Source: Phreatobacter aquaticus (GTDB lineage Bacteria > Pseudomonadota > Alphaproteobacteria > Rhizobiales > Phreatobacteraceae). Taken from it: a stretch of 64,000 nucleotides of DNA. The notes beneath the pieces were generated by a model. That model worked only from the letters and a program-made list of their open reading frames with translations, was not told where the DNA came from and did not search any database. Position 1 is the first letter of the stretch. The number at the start of each line of letters is the position of its first letter. The stretch covers positions 3,186,828-3,250,827 of the forward strand of contig NZ_CP039865.1 in assembly GCF_005160265.1 (NCBI RefSeq), in the 5' to 3' direction. Positions 10,842 to 18,690 of this stretch are shown piece by piece. The position numbers and the translations under genes were made by a program.

Positions 10842-11270
10842 ATGGGAACCATGAATGCGGGCGGCTTGTCGCTCATCTGGCCGCTGCTGGTGCAGATCGC
10901 GCTCACGCTGGCGGTGCTCGGCGTGATGGGGAGGCTGCGGCTCAAGGCCTTGAGCGCGCGCGAGGTCCGGCTGGGAGATGTCGCCGTGTCGTCGACCGCC
11001 TGGCCCGAGCGTGCCAAGCAGGCCGCGAACAATTTCTCCAACCAGTTCGAAACACCGGTTCTGTTCTATGTCCTGATCATGGTGGCGATCCATGTCGGCG
11101 CCACTGGTCCGGTTATGACGGTGCTGGCCTGGGGCTATGTGGCAAGCCGGATCGCCCATGCCATCGAGCATATCGGGACCAACAATGTGCGCCGCCGGTT
11201 TGCGATCTTCTCCGGTGGCGTTGTGGTTCTGGCAGCCATGCTCGTCGGAATCCTGATCGCCGCCCTGTGA
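10842..11270 (+). CDS. MAPEG family membrane protein
   Basis: A 142-residue integral membrane protein with about four hydrophobic segments. The blocks NNFSNQFETPVLFYVL and SRIAHAIEHIGTNNVRRRF are characteristic of the MAPEG family (membrane-associated proteins in eicosanoid and glutathione metabolism). AGGAGG lies seven bases before the ATG at 10842. Bacterial members are mostly uncharacterised; a glutathione-linked activity is possible but not shown. It is the only plus-strand gene inside the cluster of Gly-rich protein genes and has its own terminator. Confidence 0.85.
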   Translation: MGTMNAGGLSLIWPLLVQIALTLAVLGVMGRLRLKALSAREVRLGDVAVSSTAWPERAKQAANNFSNQFETPVLFYVLIMVAIHVGATGPVMTVLAWGYVASRIAHAIEHIGTNNVRRRFAIFSGGVVVLAAMLVGILIAAL

Positions 11271-11277
11271 CGACAAA

Positions 11278-11301
11278 GGCTCCGGTCTTGCGACCGGAGC
11301 C
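11278..11301. terminator. Terminator hairpin between the MAPEG gene and paralog B1
   Basis: A perfect 10-bp stem (11278-11287 with 11292-11301) with loop TTGC starts eight bases after the MAPEG stop and lies 38 bases beyond the end of the convergent Gly-rich gene. No long T-run is seen on either side. Confidence 0.7.
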
Positions 11302-11338
11302 AAGTCGGGAAGGGGAGGTCATGCACGGCGGGCGGTGA

Positions 11339-11683
11339 TCAGTCGCAGATGTTCACGCGCTGGCGAACGAGGCCGTAGGGAGTGTCGACCCAGCGGCTGC
11401 GGTAGCAGCTGTCGGCGATGACGGCCGCGGTGCCGATCACGCCCACGCCGACCGCGTAGGGCAGCCAGCGGCCACCGCGCCAGTAGCCACCGTGACGATG
11501 GCCCGCGAAATGATGGCCGCCGAAGTGGCGGGCGCCGCCATGGAAGCCACCGGCGCGGAAACCGCCACCGTGGAACCCGCCGCCGCGTCCGCCGAAGCCA
11601 CGGGCTTCCGCATCGGTGGTGGCGAACAGGCCGAGGCCGGCGACGGCGGCGGCAGCGAGAGCAAGCGTCTTGATGGAGGTCAT
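11339..11683 (-). CDS. Exported Gly/His/Arg-rich protein, paralog B1
   Basis: A 114-residue protein with a signal peptide (MTSIKTLALAAAAVAGLGLF to about DAEA). A low-complexity part follows, built from GGFHGGGFRAGG and many histidines (HFGGHHFAGHRHGG), then a hydrophobic stretch (PYAVGVGVIGTAAVIADS) and the C-terminal block CYRSRWVDTPYGLVRQRVN ending ICD. The start is set at 11683 because AAGGAT precedes it. It is nearly a copy of the 12667 protein, which points to a local duplication. The histidines could bind metal, but that is a guess. No known function. Confidence 0.78.
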   Translation of the reverse strand: MTSIKTLALAAAAVAGLGLFATTDAEARGFGGRGGGFHGGGFRAGGFHGGARHFGGHHFAGHRHGGYWRGGRWLPYAVGVGVIGTAAVIADSCYRSRWVDTPYGLVRQRVNICD

Positions 11684-11808
11684 GGCAGTGATCCTTGGGC
11701 TCGGGTTGGGCTGCCGGCTCGGCCGCCCTGTCCTCCATGGGTCTCCCGGCCAGGACAAAAGGTTCAGCGGGGATCGCGGATTTTTTTGAAGCCGCCATCA
11801 GAACGCGA

Positions 11809-11832
11809 AACGGCAGCCCGAGGGCTGCCGTT
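11809..11832 (-). terminator. Terminator hairpin after the Tat-type Gly-rich gene
   Basis: A perfect 11-bp stem (11809-11819 with 11822-11832) is separated by only GA, so the real loop will be larger. On the minus strand TTTCG follows. It lies 53 bases beyond the stop of the gene at 11886. Confidence 0.7.
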
Positions 11833-11885
11833 CCTGATTGACCGAGGGCGGTTGATCCAGCCCTCCCGTCCTGAATTGTCCGAAA

Positions 11886-12263
11886 TTACCAGACGCGCCG
11901 GCAGACAGTCTCACCCCAGCGATTGATCCAGCAACGCCGCGGAGGGCCGAAACCGAAGCGCGGTCCGCCACCCCAGCGCGGTCCACCACCCCAACGCGGT
12001 CCACCGCCGAACCGTCGGAAGCCGCCTCCGCCACCACGGAACCCGCCACCGCGGAAGCCGCGTCCGCCACCGCGGAAGCCGCCGCGCCGCTGCATCTCCG
12101 TCGGCGCTTCACCCGCCGCACCAGGGCTCATGGCCTTGAGGGCGTCCAGCATCGAACCGGTCGGTGCCGTGGTCTCGATGACCGAAGCCTCCGCCACTTG
12201 CGACCCGGCAAGCGCCACCGCGCCACCAACTATCGCCGTCAGGAAAGATCGACGTCCAAGCAT
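11886..12263 (-). CDS. Exported Gly/Arg-rich protein with Tat-like signal, paralog C
   Basis: A 125-residue protein. The N-terminus MLGRRSFLTAIVGGAVALAG resembles a twin-arginine signal (GRRSFL followed by a hydrophobic core and AEA). TEMQRRGGFRGG follows, as in paralogs A1 and A2. After it come RGFRGGGFRGGGGGF repeats, then PRWGGG repeats, and a short end CWINRWGETVCRRVW with two cysteines. GGGAGA eight bases before the ATG at 12263 fixes the start; the longer open frame upstream has no such site. The hydrophobic segment found in paralogs A and B is missing. The function is unknown. Confidence 0.77.
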   Translation of the reverse strand: MLGRRSFLTAIVGGAVALAGSQVAEASVIETTAPTGSMLDALKAMSPGAAGEAPTEMQRRGGFRGGGRGFRGGGFRGGGGGFRRFGGGPRWGGGPRWGGGPRFGFGPPRRCWINRWGETVCRRVW

Positions 12264-12600
12264 GGCGTTTTCTCCCATTTGCCTCGAAAGGACTCTCATT
12301 ATGATGCCGCCCGAGAAGATTAGATACCTCGGGTGCCGTACTGGCAAGCTTGAAAAAGCGGAGCCTCCGCACGTACGGAAAGCCATGATGTGTGCAGTGC
12401 AACAGCATAGTTTGTAAAATAACAGGCAAGAAAATCGAGGAATACTCAAAAATCAGTGTGATTTGGACTGGTGGATTTGGAAGAAGGCTGCGGCCGGAGC
12501 AGGCGAGATCGATAGAAATTGGCAGATATCAGTGTCCATGGAGACCTGCTGATTGTCCGAGGCGGCCGATCCTCCTCCTCCAACACAGCCCTCCGACCGC
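12264..12600. other. Intergenic region upstream of the Tat-type Gly-rich gene
   Basis: A non-coding stretch of lower GC than its surroundings, especially 12410-12480. It carries a small hairpin (12310-12315 with 12328-12333) that would fall in the 5' leader of the gene at 11886. No convincing ORF or clear sigma-70 promoter was found. Confidence 0.4.
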
Positions 12601-12647
12601 CGGAACAGCAACGGCCCCGGTCAATGACCAGGGCCGCCTCTGTTCCG
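12601..12647 (-). terminator. Long interrupted hairpin after paralog B2
   Basis: Three stacked complementary blocks: CGGAACAG with CTGTTCCG (outer), CGGCCC with GGGCCG, and GGTCA with TGACC (inner), about 19 base pairs with small internal loops. It starts 20 bases beyond the stop of the gene at 12667. There is no T-run, so it may protect mRNA ends as much as end transcription. Confidence 0.55.
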
Positions 12648-12666
12648 ATGGCTCGGATCAGACCGA

Positions 12667-13029
12667 TCAGTCGCAAATGTTGACCCGCTGGCGGACAAGG
12701 CCATAGGGCGTGTCCACCCACCGGACGCGGTAGCAGCTCGCGGCGATCACAGCGCCGGTGCCGATCACGCCCACGCCGACCGCATAGGGCCACCAGCGGC
12801 CACCCCGCCAGTATCCACCGTGACGGTGGCCGATGTGACGATGGCCGCCGAGCCTGAGGCCGCCAATATGGCGGTGTCCGCCGCCATGGAAGCCGCCGGC
12901 GCGGAACCCGCCGCCGTGGAACCCGCCGCCGCGCCCGCCGAAGCCGCGGGCCTCTGCGTCGGTGGAGGCGAACATGCCGAGGCCGGCAACAGCGGCTGCG
13001 GCGAGAGCGAGTGTCTTGATGGAAGTCAT
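12667..13029 (-). CDS. Exported Gly/His/Arg-rich protein, paralog B2
   Basis: A 120-residue near-copy of the protein at 11339: the same signal peptide (MTSIKTLALAAAAVAGLG), GGFHGGGFRAGGFHGGG, a longer His-rich part (HRHIGGLRLGGHRHIGHRH), the same WPYAVGVGVIGT segment and the same C-terminal CYRVRWVDTPYGLVRQRVN ending ICD. The start at 13029 is preceded by AAGGACC; the 17 extra codons upstream are not conserved with B1. Duplication of B1/B2 with drift confined to the His-rich middle implies that the two ends carry the function. That function is unknown. Confidence 0.78.
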   Translation of the reverse strand: MTSIKTLALAAAAVAGLGMFASTDAEARGFGGRGGGFHGGGFRAGGFHGGGHRHIGGLRLGGHRHIGHRHGGYWRGGRWWPYAVGVGVIGTGAVIAASCYRVRWVDTPYGLVRQRVNICD

Positions 13030-13312
13030 GGGTCTGGTCCTTGGGTTTGAGACAGTGGCTGGTGTCACCCCATCGGCCATGTGTGGCGGCGGCGCCTGAA
13101 AAGGTTCGAACGCGCAACGAGAATGTTTGCGGGCACCTCGCGAGTCCGCAATCCGGGTGACCTTTGGTCAACCATTCTGGATTCAATGCGCGCCAATTTA
13201 CCGGCTTTCCGCGGCCGGATTATTCATCCGTTCAGGGCTTCCTCCGCATCGTTCCGCTTGGTCAATCTGGAACTCCCGGCAAGCCGGCCAGCAACCTGGA
13301 ATATCCTTACGG

Positions 13313-14569
13313 ATGATGATCGAGGCGAGCCTATCAGCGGACGATGTCACGCGCGCCCAGCGCTCGCGGCGTTGGGACCTGATGTTCCCCGTTGAGGTGG
13401 AGGCGCGTTTCGAGGCCGATACCGGCAACCGCCACTTGCATGCACTGCGCATCGTCATGCTGCGCACCGTGGTGATCTACAATCTGTTCCTGGTCGGCGA
13501 CTACCTGCTCGCCGGCGATGCGTTCAGCCTGGCGCTTGTCCTGCATGTCGCCTTGGTCACACCCTGGATCTTGATCGCCATGGCGCTGATCCGAAGGCCG
13601 GTCGGGCCGACGGCGCGCAACCTGCTGATCTCCAGCATTCCCCTGACGATGACCGCCGGCGTTCTCGCGGTCTTCTCAGTGTCGCGCGATCCGCTCGTGG
13701 CGCACTACCAGTATTTCGCCGTCATTTGTGTGATGCTGGGCAACGTCGTGCTGCGTCCCGCCTTCAGCTATGCCGTCGTGCAATCGGTCGTGGCGGTCGC
13801 GGCGCACGTCGCCATATGCCTGTGGCACCCTCTGATGCCCTCGGCCGTGGGCGTCATGGCGGCCTTTGGATTCGTCGTCTGCGCCGGCATGACATTATTG
13901 GCCGGCTACAGCATCGAGCGCGACATGCGCCGGGCCTATCTGATGCGGCTCAAGGATCAGCTCGCCCAGCGCCATCTGCAGAAGATGGCCACCGAACTTG
14001 AGCTCATGTCGCATGTCGATCCGCTGACGGGCCTCGCCAATCGGCGCGGAGTCGATTCCCGGGTCGCTGCCCTGCTCGAGCATGGCGGTGCGGGCCGCGG
14101 CTTCGTGGTGCTGATGATCGATGTCGACCATTTCAAGCTCTTCAACGACCAGTACGGCCATCTCCAGGGCGACCGCTGCCTGACCCTGGTGGCGAAGGCC
14201 GTGGCGAGCGCGGTGCGCGAGGGCACCGACATCATTGGCCGCTTCGGCGGCGAGGAATTCATTGCCATCCTGCCGGAAGCGTCGATCGAGGCCGGCCTGC
14301 GCGTTGCCGAGCGCATGCGGCGCGCGCTGGAGCGCATGGCCGTGCCCCATGCCGGTTCGCCCTTCGGTCTCGTGACCATGAGCATCGGCATTGGCGCAGG
14401 TGAAACCGGTGATCCTGCCCACCTCGGCGCGGCGATCGATTCCGCCGATGCTGCCCTCTATGCGGCGAAGGCCGCCGGTCGCAATCGGGTTCAGGGCTCG
14501 CCGGCGGCCCCGACCGACGGCCGGCCGGCAAAGCCTGCCGATGGCGGCGACTTCCACCGCGCGGCGTGA
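13313..14569 (+). CDS. Membrane-anchored diguanylate cyclase (GGDEF domain)
   Basis: A protein of about 418 residues predicted to make c-di-GMP. The N-terminal half (roughly residues 40-200) has about six hydrophobic segments. A short charged linker leads to a GGDEF domain beginning at SHVDPLTGLANRRG, with DVDHFKLFNDQYGH and the active-site GRFGGEEF. The motif is intact, so activity is expected. The product-inhibition site is weak: the position where RxxD is expected reads EGTD. No sensor domain is recognised beyond the membrane part. The start is uncertain; tandem ATGs at 13313 and 13316 lack a strong ribosome site, and 13382 is another option. Confidence 0.82.
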   Translation: MMIEASLSADDVTRAQRSRRWDLMFPVEVEARFEADTGNRHLHALRIVMLRTVVIYNLFLVGDYLLAGDAFSLALVLHVALVTPWILIAMALIRRPVGPTARNLLISSIPLTMTAGVLAVFSVSRDPLVAHYQYFAVICVMLGNVVLRPAFSYAVVQSVVAVAAHVAICLWHPLMPSAVGVMAAFGFVVCAGMTLLAGYSIERDMRRAYLMRLKDQLAQRHLQKMATELELMSHVDPLTGLANRRGVDSRVAALLEHGGAGRGFVVLMIDVDHFKLFNDQYGHLQGDRCLTLVAKAVASAVREGTDIIGRFGGEEFIAILPEASIEAGLRVAERMRRALERMAVPHAGSPFGLVTMSIGIGAGETGDPAHLGAAIDSADAALYAAKAAGRNRVQGSPAAPTDGRPAKPADGGDFHRAA

Positions 14570-14641
14570 GCGCCGGACCCAAGATTCCCTTGCCCAATGG
14601 CGCCCTGAGCGCGTACCAGAACGGCCTTCCAAGGAGCCGCC

Positions 14642-15946
14642 GTGACGCCGTCCGCCCGCCTGTCTGCCGCCATCGAGGTGCTCTCCGACATCGAGACCCG
14701 CCGCCGCCCCGCGCCCGACGCGCTGAAGGACTGGGGCCTGGCGCATCGCTTCGCCGGATCCAAGGATCGCGCGGCCATTGCGAGCCTCGTCTATGATTGC
14801 CTGCGCAGGCGGGCCTCCAGCGCCCATGTGATGGGCGAGGCGACCCCGCGCGCCATCCTGCTGGGTGCGCTGGCGCTGGCCCGCGGCCAGTCGCGCGCCG
14901 AGATCGCGGCGCTCTGCACCGGCGAACGTTTCGCGCCCGAGGCGCTGACGGCGGCCGAGGCCAAGGCGCTCGACAAGCTCGATCTCTCGAAGGCTCCCGC
15001 GGCGGTTGCCGGCGACTTCCCCGACTGGCTGAGCGACGATCTCGCCGCAGCCTTCGGTGACGAGGTCGTTGCCGAGATGACGGCGCTTTCGGCCCGCGCG
15101 CCGATCGACATCCGCGTCAACACGCTGAAGACCGAGCGCATGCGGCTTGTGCCGGAGCTTGCCCATCTCCATCCCGAACTCACCCCCCATGCCCCCACCG
15201 GCCTGCGCTTCGGCCATGGCGACGACGGCCGTGGGCCCACGCTCCAGGTCACGCCGGAATTCCTCAAAGGCCTGTTCGAGATCCAGGACGAGGGCTCGCA
15301 GCTGGTCGCCTCCATGACCGGCGTCGGCCCCGACATGCAGGTGGTCGATCTCTGCGCTGGCGGTGGCGGCAAGACGCTGGAACTCGCGGCCCTCATGGAC
15401 AATTCCGGCCAGATCTACGCGACCGATTCCGACGCGCGCCGGCTTGCCCCGATCCACGACCGGCTGGCCCGCGCCGGCGCCCGCAATGTTCAGGTGCGCA
15501 CCCCGAAAACGCGCGGTGACGAGCCGCTCGCCGATCTCGCCGACAAGATCGATCTTGTTCTGGTTGATGCGCCCTGCACCGGCGTCGGCACCTGGCGGCG
15601 CAATCCCGACACCAAGTGGCGGGTCCGGCCCGGTGCGCTCGACGAGCGCATGAAGGAGCAGGATTTCGTGCTGGCCCGTGCGGCGAAGCTGGTGAAGCGG
15701 GGAGGGCGCATTGCCTATGTCACCTGCTCGGTCCTGCCGCGCGAGAACGACGAGCGGGTGAAGGCGTTTCTGGCCTCAAATCCCGCCTTCGCCTCGGTCG
15801 ATCCGCAGGAAATCCTGGCACTGGCGCCGGATACCCTTTCCGAGCGTGACGATCTCGTCTCGCCTGGGGGCTACGGCATCCAGCTGACGCCGCGGCGCAC
15901 GGGCACGGACGGCTTCTTCCTGGCCATCGTCGAACGGGTGAAGTGA
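14642..15946 (+). CDS. RsmB/NOP family RNA (cytosine-5) methyltransferase
   Basis: A 434-residue SAM-dependent methyltransferase starting with GTG behind AAGGAGCC. The N-terminal 130 residues resemble the NusB-like region of RsmB. The catalytic domain has VVDLCAGGGGKTLELA (SAM site), DAPCTGVGTWRRNPDTKWR (one catalytic Cys) and YVTCSVLPRENDE (the second Cys), and ends with GTDGFFLAIVERV. The likely target is 16S rRNA C967 or an equivalent position, but other rRNA or tRNA cytosines cannot be ruled out from sequence. It lies 72 bases after the diguanylate cyclase and 87 bases before guaA. Confidence 0.9.
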   Translation: MTPSARLSAAIEVLSDIETRRRPAPDALKDWGLAHRFAGSKDRAAIASLVYDCLRRRASSAHVMGEATPRAILLGALALARGQSRAEIAALCTGERFAPEALTAAEAKALDKLDLSKAPAAVAGDFPDWLSDDLAAAFGDEVVAEMTALSARAPIDIRVNTLKTERMRLVPELAHLHPELTPHAPTGLRFGHGDDGRGPTLQVTPEFLKGLFEIQDEGSQLVASMTGVGPDMQVVDLCAGGGGKTLELAALMDNSGQIYATDSDARRLAPIHDRLARAGARNVQVRTPKTRGDEPLADLADKIDLVLVDAPCTGVGTWRRNPDTKWRVRPGALDERMKEQDFVLARAAKLVKRGGRIAYVTCSVLPRENDERVKAFLASNPAFASVDPQEILALAPDTLSERDDLVSPGGYGIQLTPRRTGTDGFFLAIVERVK

Positions 15947-16033
15947 GGCGCGCCCGAGCGCAATCGCGCATCCGCATGGGGACGTCGTGACGGACGGGGT
16001 TGCACCTTGCTTTGCAAGGCCTTAACCGAAGGC

Positions 16034-17584
16034 ATGACCCACGACACGATCCTCATCATCGATTTCGGTTCGCAGGTAACCCAGCTGATCGCGCGGCGCG
16101 TGCGCGAAGCCGGTGTCTATTGCGAGATCCACCCCTTCCAGTCGGCGGAGGCTGCCTACAAGCGCCTGAAGCCCAAGGGTGTCATCCTCTCCGGCAGCCC
16201 GGCCTCGGTGACGGAAGATTTCTCGCCCCGTGCGCCCCAGCTGATCTTCGATGACAAGCTGCCGGTCTTCGGCATCTGCTATGGCGAGCAGACCATGGCC
16301 GAGCAGCTCGGCGGCAAGGTGGAAGCCGGCCACCACCGCGAGTTCGGCCGCGCCTTCCTTGACGTGCAGAAGCCGACCAAGCTGTTCGACGGCGTCTGGG
16401 AGCCGGGCACCCGCCATCAGGTCTGGATGAGCCACGGCGACCGGGTGACGAGGTTGCCTGAGGGCTTCGAGGTCGTCGCGACCTCCGACAATGCGCCCTA
16501 TGCCGCGATTGCCGACGAGAAGCGCAATTACTACGCCGTTCAGTTCCACCCGGAAGTGGTGCACACGCCGGATGGCGCCAAGCTGATCCAGAATTTCGTT
16601 GGCAAGATCGCCGGCGCCAGGGCCGACTGGACCATGGCGGCCTACCGCCAGGAGATGATCGCCAAGATCCGCGCCCAGGTCGGCAAGGGCAAGGTGATCT
16701 GCGGCCTCTCCGGCGGTGTCGATTCCTCAGTGGCCGCCGTGCTGATCCATGAGGCGATCGGCGACCAGCTCACCTGCGTCTTCGTCGACCATGGCCTGAT
16801 GCGCCAGGACGAGGCGCGCGAGGTGGTTGACCTGTTCCGCGGCCACTACAACATCCCGCTGGTCCATGTGGACGCGGCGAAACTGTTCCTCGGCGAGCTC
16901 GCCGGGATCAGCGACCCCGAGACCAAGCGCAAGACCATCGGCCGCCTGTTCATCGAGGTGTTCGAGAAGGAGGCCAAGGCTGTCGGCGGCGCCGAGTTCC
17001 TGGCCCAGGGCACGCTCTATCCCGACGTGATCGAGAGCATCTCGTTCACCGGCGGCCCCTCGGTCACGATCAAGAGCCACCACAATGTCGGCGGCCTGCC
17101 CGAGCGCATGAACATGAAGCTCGTCGAGCCCTTGCGCGAATTGTTCAAGGACGAGGTCCGCGCGCTCGGCCGCGAGCTGGGGCTTCCCGAGAGCTTCGTT
17201 GGCCGCCACCCATTCCCGGGGCCAGGCCTCGCCATCCGCTGCCCCGGCGAGATCACGGAGGAAAAGCTCGACATCCTGCGCAAGGCCGATGCGATCTATC
17301 TCGACGAGATCCGCAAGGCTGGCCTCTACGACATCATCTGGCAGGCCTTCGCCGTGCTGTTGCCCGTGCGCACCGTCGGCGTGATGGGCGACGGCCGCAC
17401 CTACGATCACGTCTGCGCGCTGCGCGCCGTGACCTCGGTCGACGGCATGACCGCCGATTTCTACCCGTTCGACATGAACTTCCTCGGCCGTGCCGCGACT
17501 CGCATCATCAACGAAGTCCGCGGCATCAACCGAGTCGTCTATGACGTGACGTCGAAGCCGCCGGGCACGATCGAGTGGGAGTGA
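16034..17584 (+). CDS. guaA: GMP synthase (glutamine-hydrolysing)
   Basis: A 516-residue enzyme that aminates XMP to GMP. The class I glutamine amidotransferase domain is at residues 1-200, with nucleophile Cys in [16 protein letters not shown] and the His/Glu pair in QFHPEV. It is followed by the ATP pyrophosphatase P-loop SGGVDSSV and the GMP synthase C-terminal domain ending PPGTIEWE. The ATG at 16034 matches the family start ([13 protein letters not shown]); the upstream in-frame TTG is rejected. The gene runs convergently toward a CPBP protease gene, 15 bases between stops. Confidence 0.97.
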   Translation: MTHDTILIIDFGSQVTQLIARRVREAGVYCEIHPFQSAEAAYKRLKPKGVILSGSPASVTEDFSPRAPQLIFDDKLPVFGICYGEQTMAEQLGGKVEAGHHREFGRAFLDVQKPTKLFDGVWEPGTRHQVWMSHGDRVTRLPEGFEVVATSDNAPYAAIADEKRNYYAVQFHPEVVHTPDGAKLIQNFVGKIAGARADWTMAAYRQEMIAKIRAQVGKGKVICGLSGGVDSSVAAVLIHEAIGDQLTCVFVDHGLMRQDEAREVVDLFRGHYNIPLVHVDAAKLFLGELAGISDPETKRKTIGRLFIEVFEKEAKAVGGAEFLAQGTLYPDVIESISFTGGPSVTIKSHHNVGGLPERMNMKLVEPLRELFKDEVRALGRELGLPESFVGRHPFPGPGLAIRCPGEITEEKLDILRKADAIYLDEIRKAGLYDIIWQAFAVLLPVRTVGVMGDGRTYDHVCALRAVTSVDGMTADFYPFDMNFLGRAATRIINEVRGINRVVYDVTSKPPGTIEWE

Positions 17585-17599
17585 GGGAGCGCCGCTCCC

Positions 17600-18469
17600 T
17601 CAAGCCTGGCGCTCCCAGAAGGGCGGCACCACATGGCCGCGCCGCACGGCCATGACCAGCAGCACCACGCCGGTGGTGGTGCAGAGCAGGAACGCGATCA
17701 CCGAGGATTCCAGGCCGAAATTGCCGCCGGTCAGCAGGACAGGCCCCTGGATCGTGTTCCGGATCAGGCCGGGCTCGCTGACGCCACCGGACACGATGCC
17801 GGAGAAGATAGCGGATTGCGTGTAGTTCCAGGCCATGTGGAACCCGAAGCTCATCCACAGGCGGCGCGTCACCATGTAGGCGGCGGCGAGCAGCAGGCCG
17901 GCCTCGACGCTGATGAACAGGGCGCCGAGCAGCGTGGCCTGCGGATTGATCAGATGGGTGATGCCGAAGACGAGCGACGACACGACGAGCGAGATCCAGC
18001 TGCCGAGCCATTCCTCGACGATGCGAAACAGCGCCCCCCGGAACACCAGTTCCTCGAAAATGCCTGAGCTGAGCGCCATGACCACGGCCGGCAGCATGAA
18101 GGACCAGGGGTTCAGTCCCTCGATCCGGTAGATGCCGAGCAGCATCAGGATCAAGACGCAGGCCGTGTAGAGGCCGGCGCCGATCAGGAGGCCTATCCCC
18201 AGTTCGCGCGGCATGGCCGCAAGGGACAGTTCGCCGACCGCGCGGCGTTCCACCAGCAGGACGAAACCGGCATAGATCGCCAGCGCCGCAGCTACCATGG
18301 CGACCGTCACGGCCAGACGCAGCCACGGCATGCCGGCAAGCTTGATCATGAAGCCACCGTGGACGGCCATCAGGAAGAACAGGCCTCCGCCGAGCACGAG
18401 CAGCCGAACCAGCGGAAACTGCGCTATGCGCAGGACAAGGGGAGGCTTGGGTGATGCGAGGCTATCCAT
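17600..18469 (-). CDS. CPBP family intramembrane metalloprotease
   Basis: A 289-residue polytopic protein with about eight hydrophobic segments. The CPBP (CAAX protease and bacteriocin-processing) motifs are visible: EELVFRG, FGITHL and HMAWN, which together supply the Glu and His metal ligands. The start at 18469 (MDSLASPK) is chosen over an upstream in-frame ATG because the extra residues look non-coding. Bacterial CPBP proteins cleave or modify membrane proteins and peptides; the substrate here is unknown. It is a single gene facing guaA. Confidence 0.85.
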   Translation of the reverse strand: MDSLASPKPPLVLRIAQFPLVRLLVLGGGLFFLMAVHGGFMIKLAGMPWLRLAVTVAMVAAALAIYAGFVLLVERRAVGELSLAAMPRELGIGLLIGAGLYTACVLILMLLGIYRIEGLNPWSFMLPAVVMALSSGIFEELVFRGALFRIVEEWLGSWISLVVSSLVFGITHLINPQATLLGALFISVEAGLLLAAAYMVTRRLWMSFGFHMAWNYTQSAIFSGIVSGGVSEPGLIRNTIQGPVLLTGGNFGLESSVIAFLLCTTTGVVLLVMAVRRGHVVPPFWERQA

Positions 18470-18690
18470 GTCGGATCTCGTGCCAGGTAGGGTGTGGCAC
18501 CACGAACGATGGTGCTGGCGCATCATGGACGAGGGTCAAACCGTCCGACAAGGGCGATTGCCGTTACGTCAGGCCAATCGATAGCCGGGCCGCCACGGCG
18601 TCTCCGTCGACATGAATGTCCTCGGCTGCGCTCCCGTCTGCACCGCTAGCGAACTTGGCCTCACCAACAGCATCGGCCAGTCCCGCAAGA

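Noticed and set aside
9800-13000. CRISPR-like array in the Gly-rich region
   Set aside because: The repeats are codon repeats inside coding sequence (GGC-rich), with no constant-length spacers.
9436-13029. Sulfur-globule or collagen-like assignment for the Gly-rich proteins
   Set aside because: Composition alone is similar; no sulfur-oxidation genes are present and the shared C-terminal block is not part of those families as far as I know.
13895-15457. Minus-strand open frame of 520 codons
   Set aside because: It spans two clear plus-strand genes (diguanylate cyclase and RsmB-like) and has no recognisable protein features.
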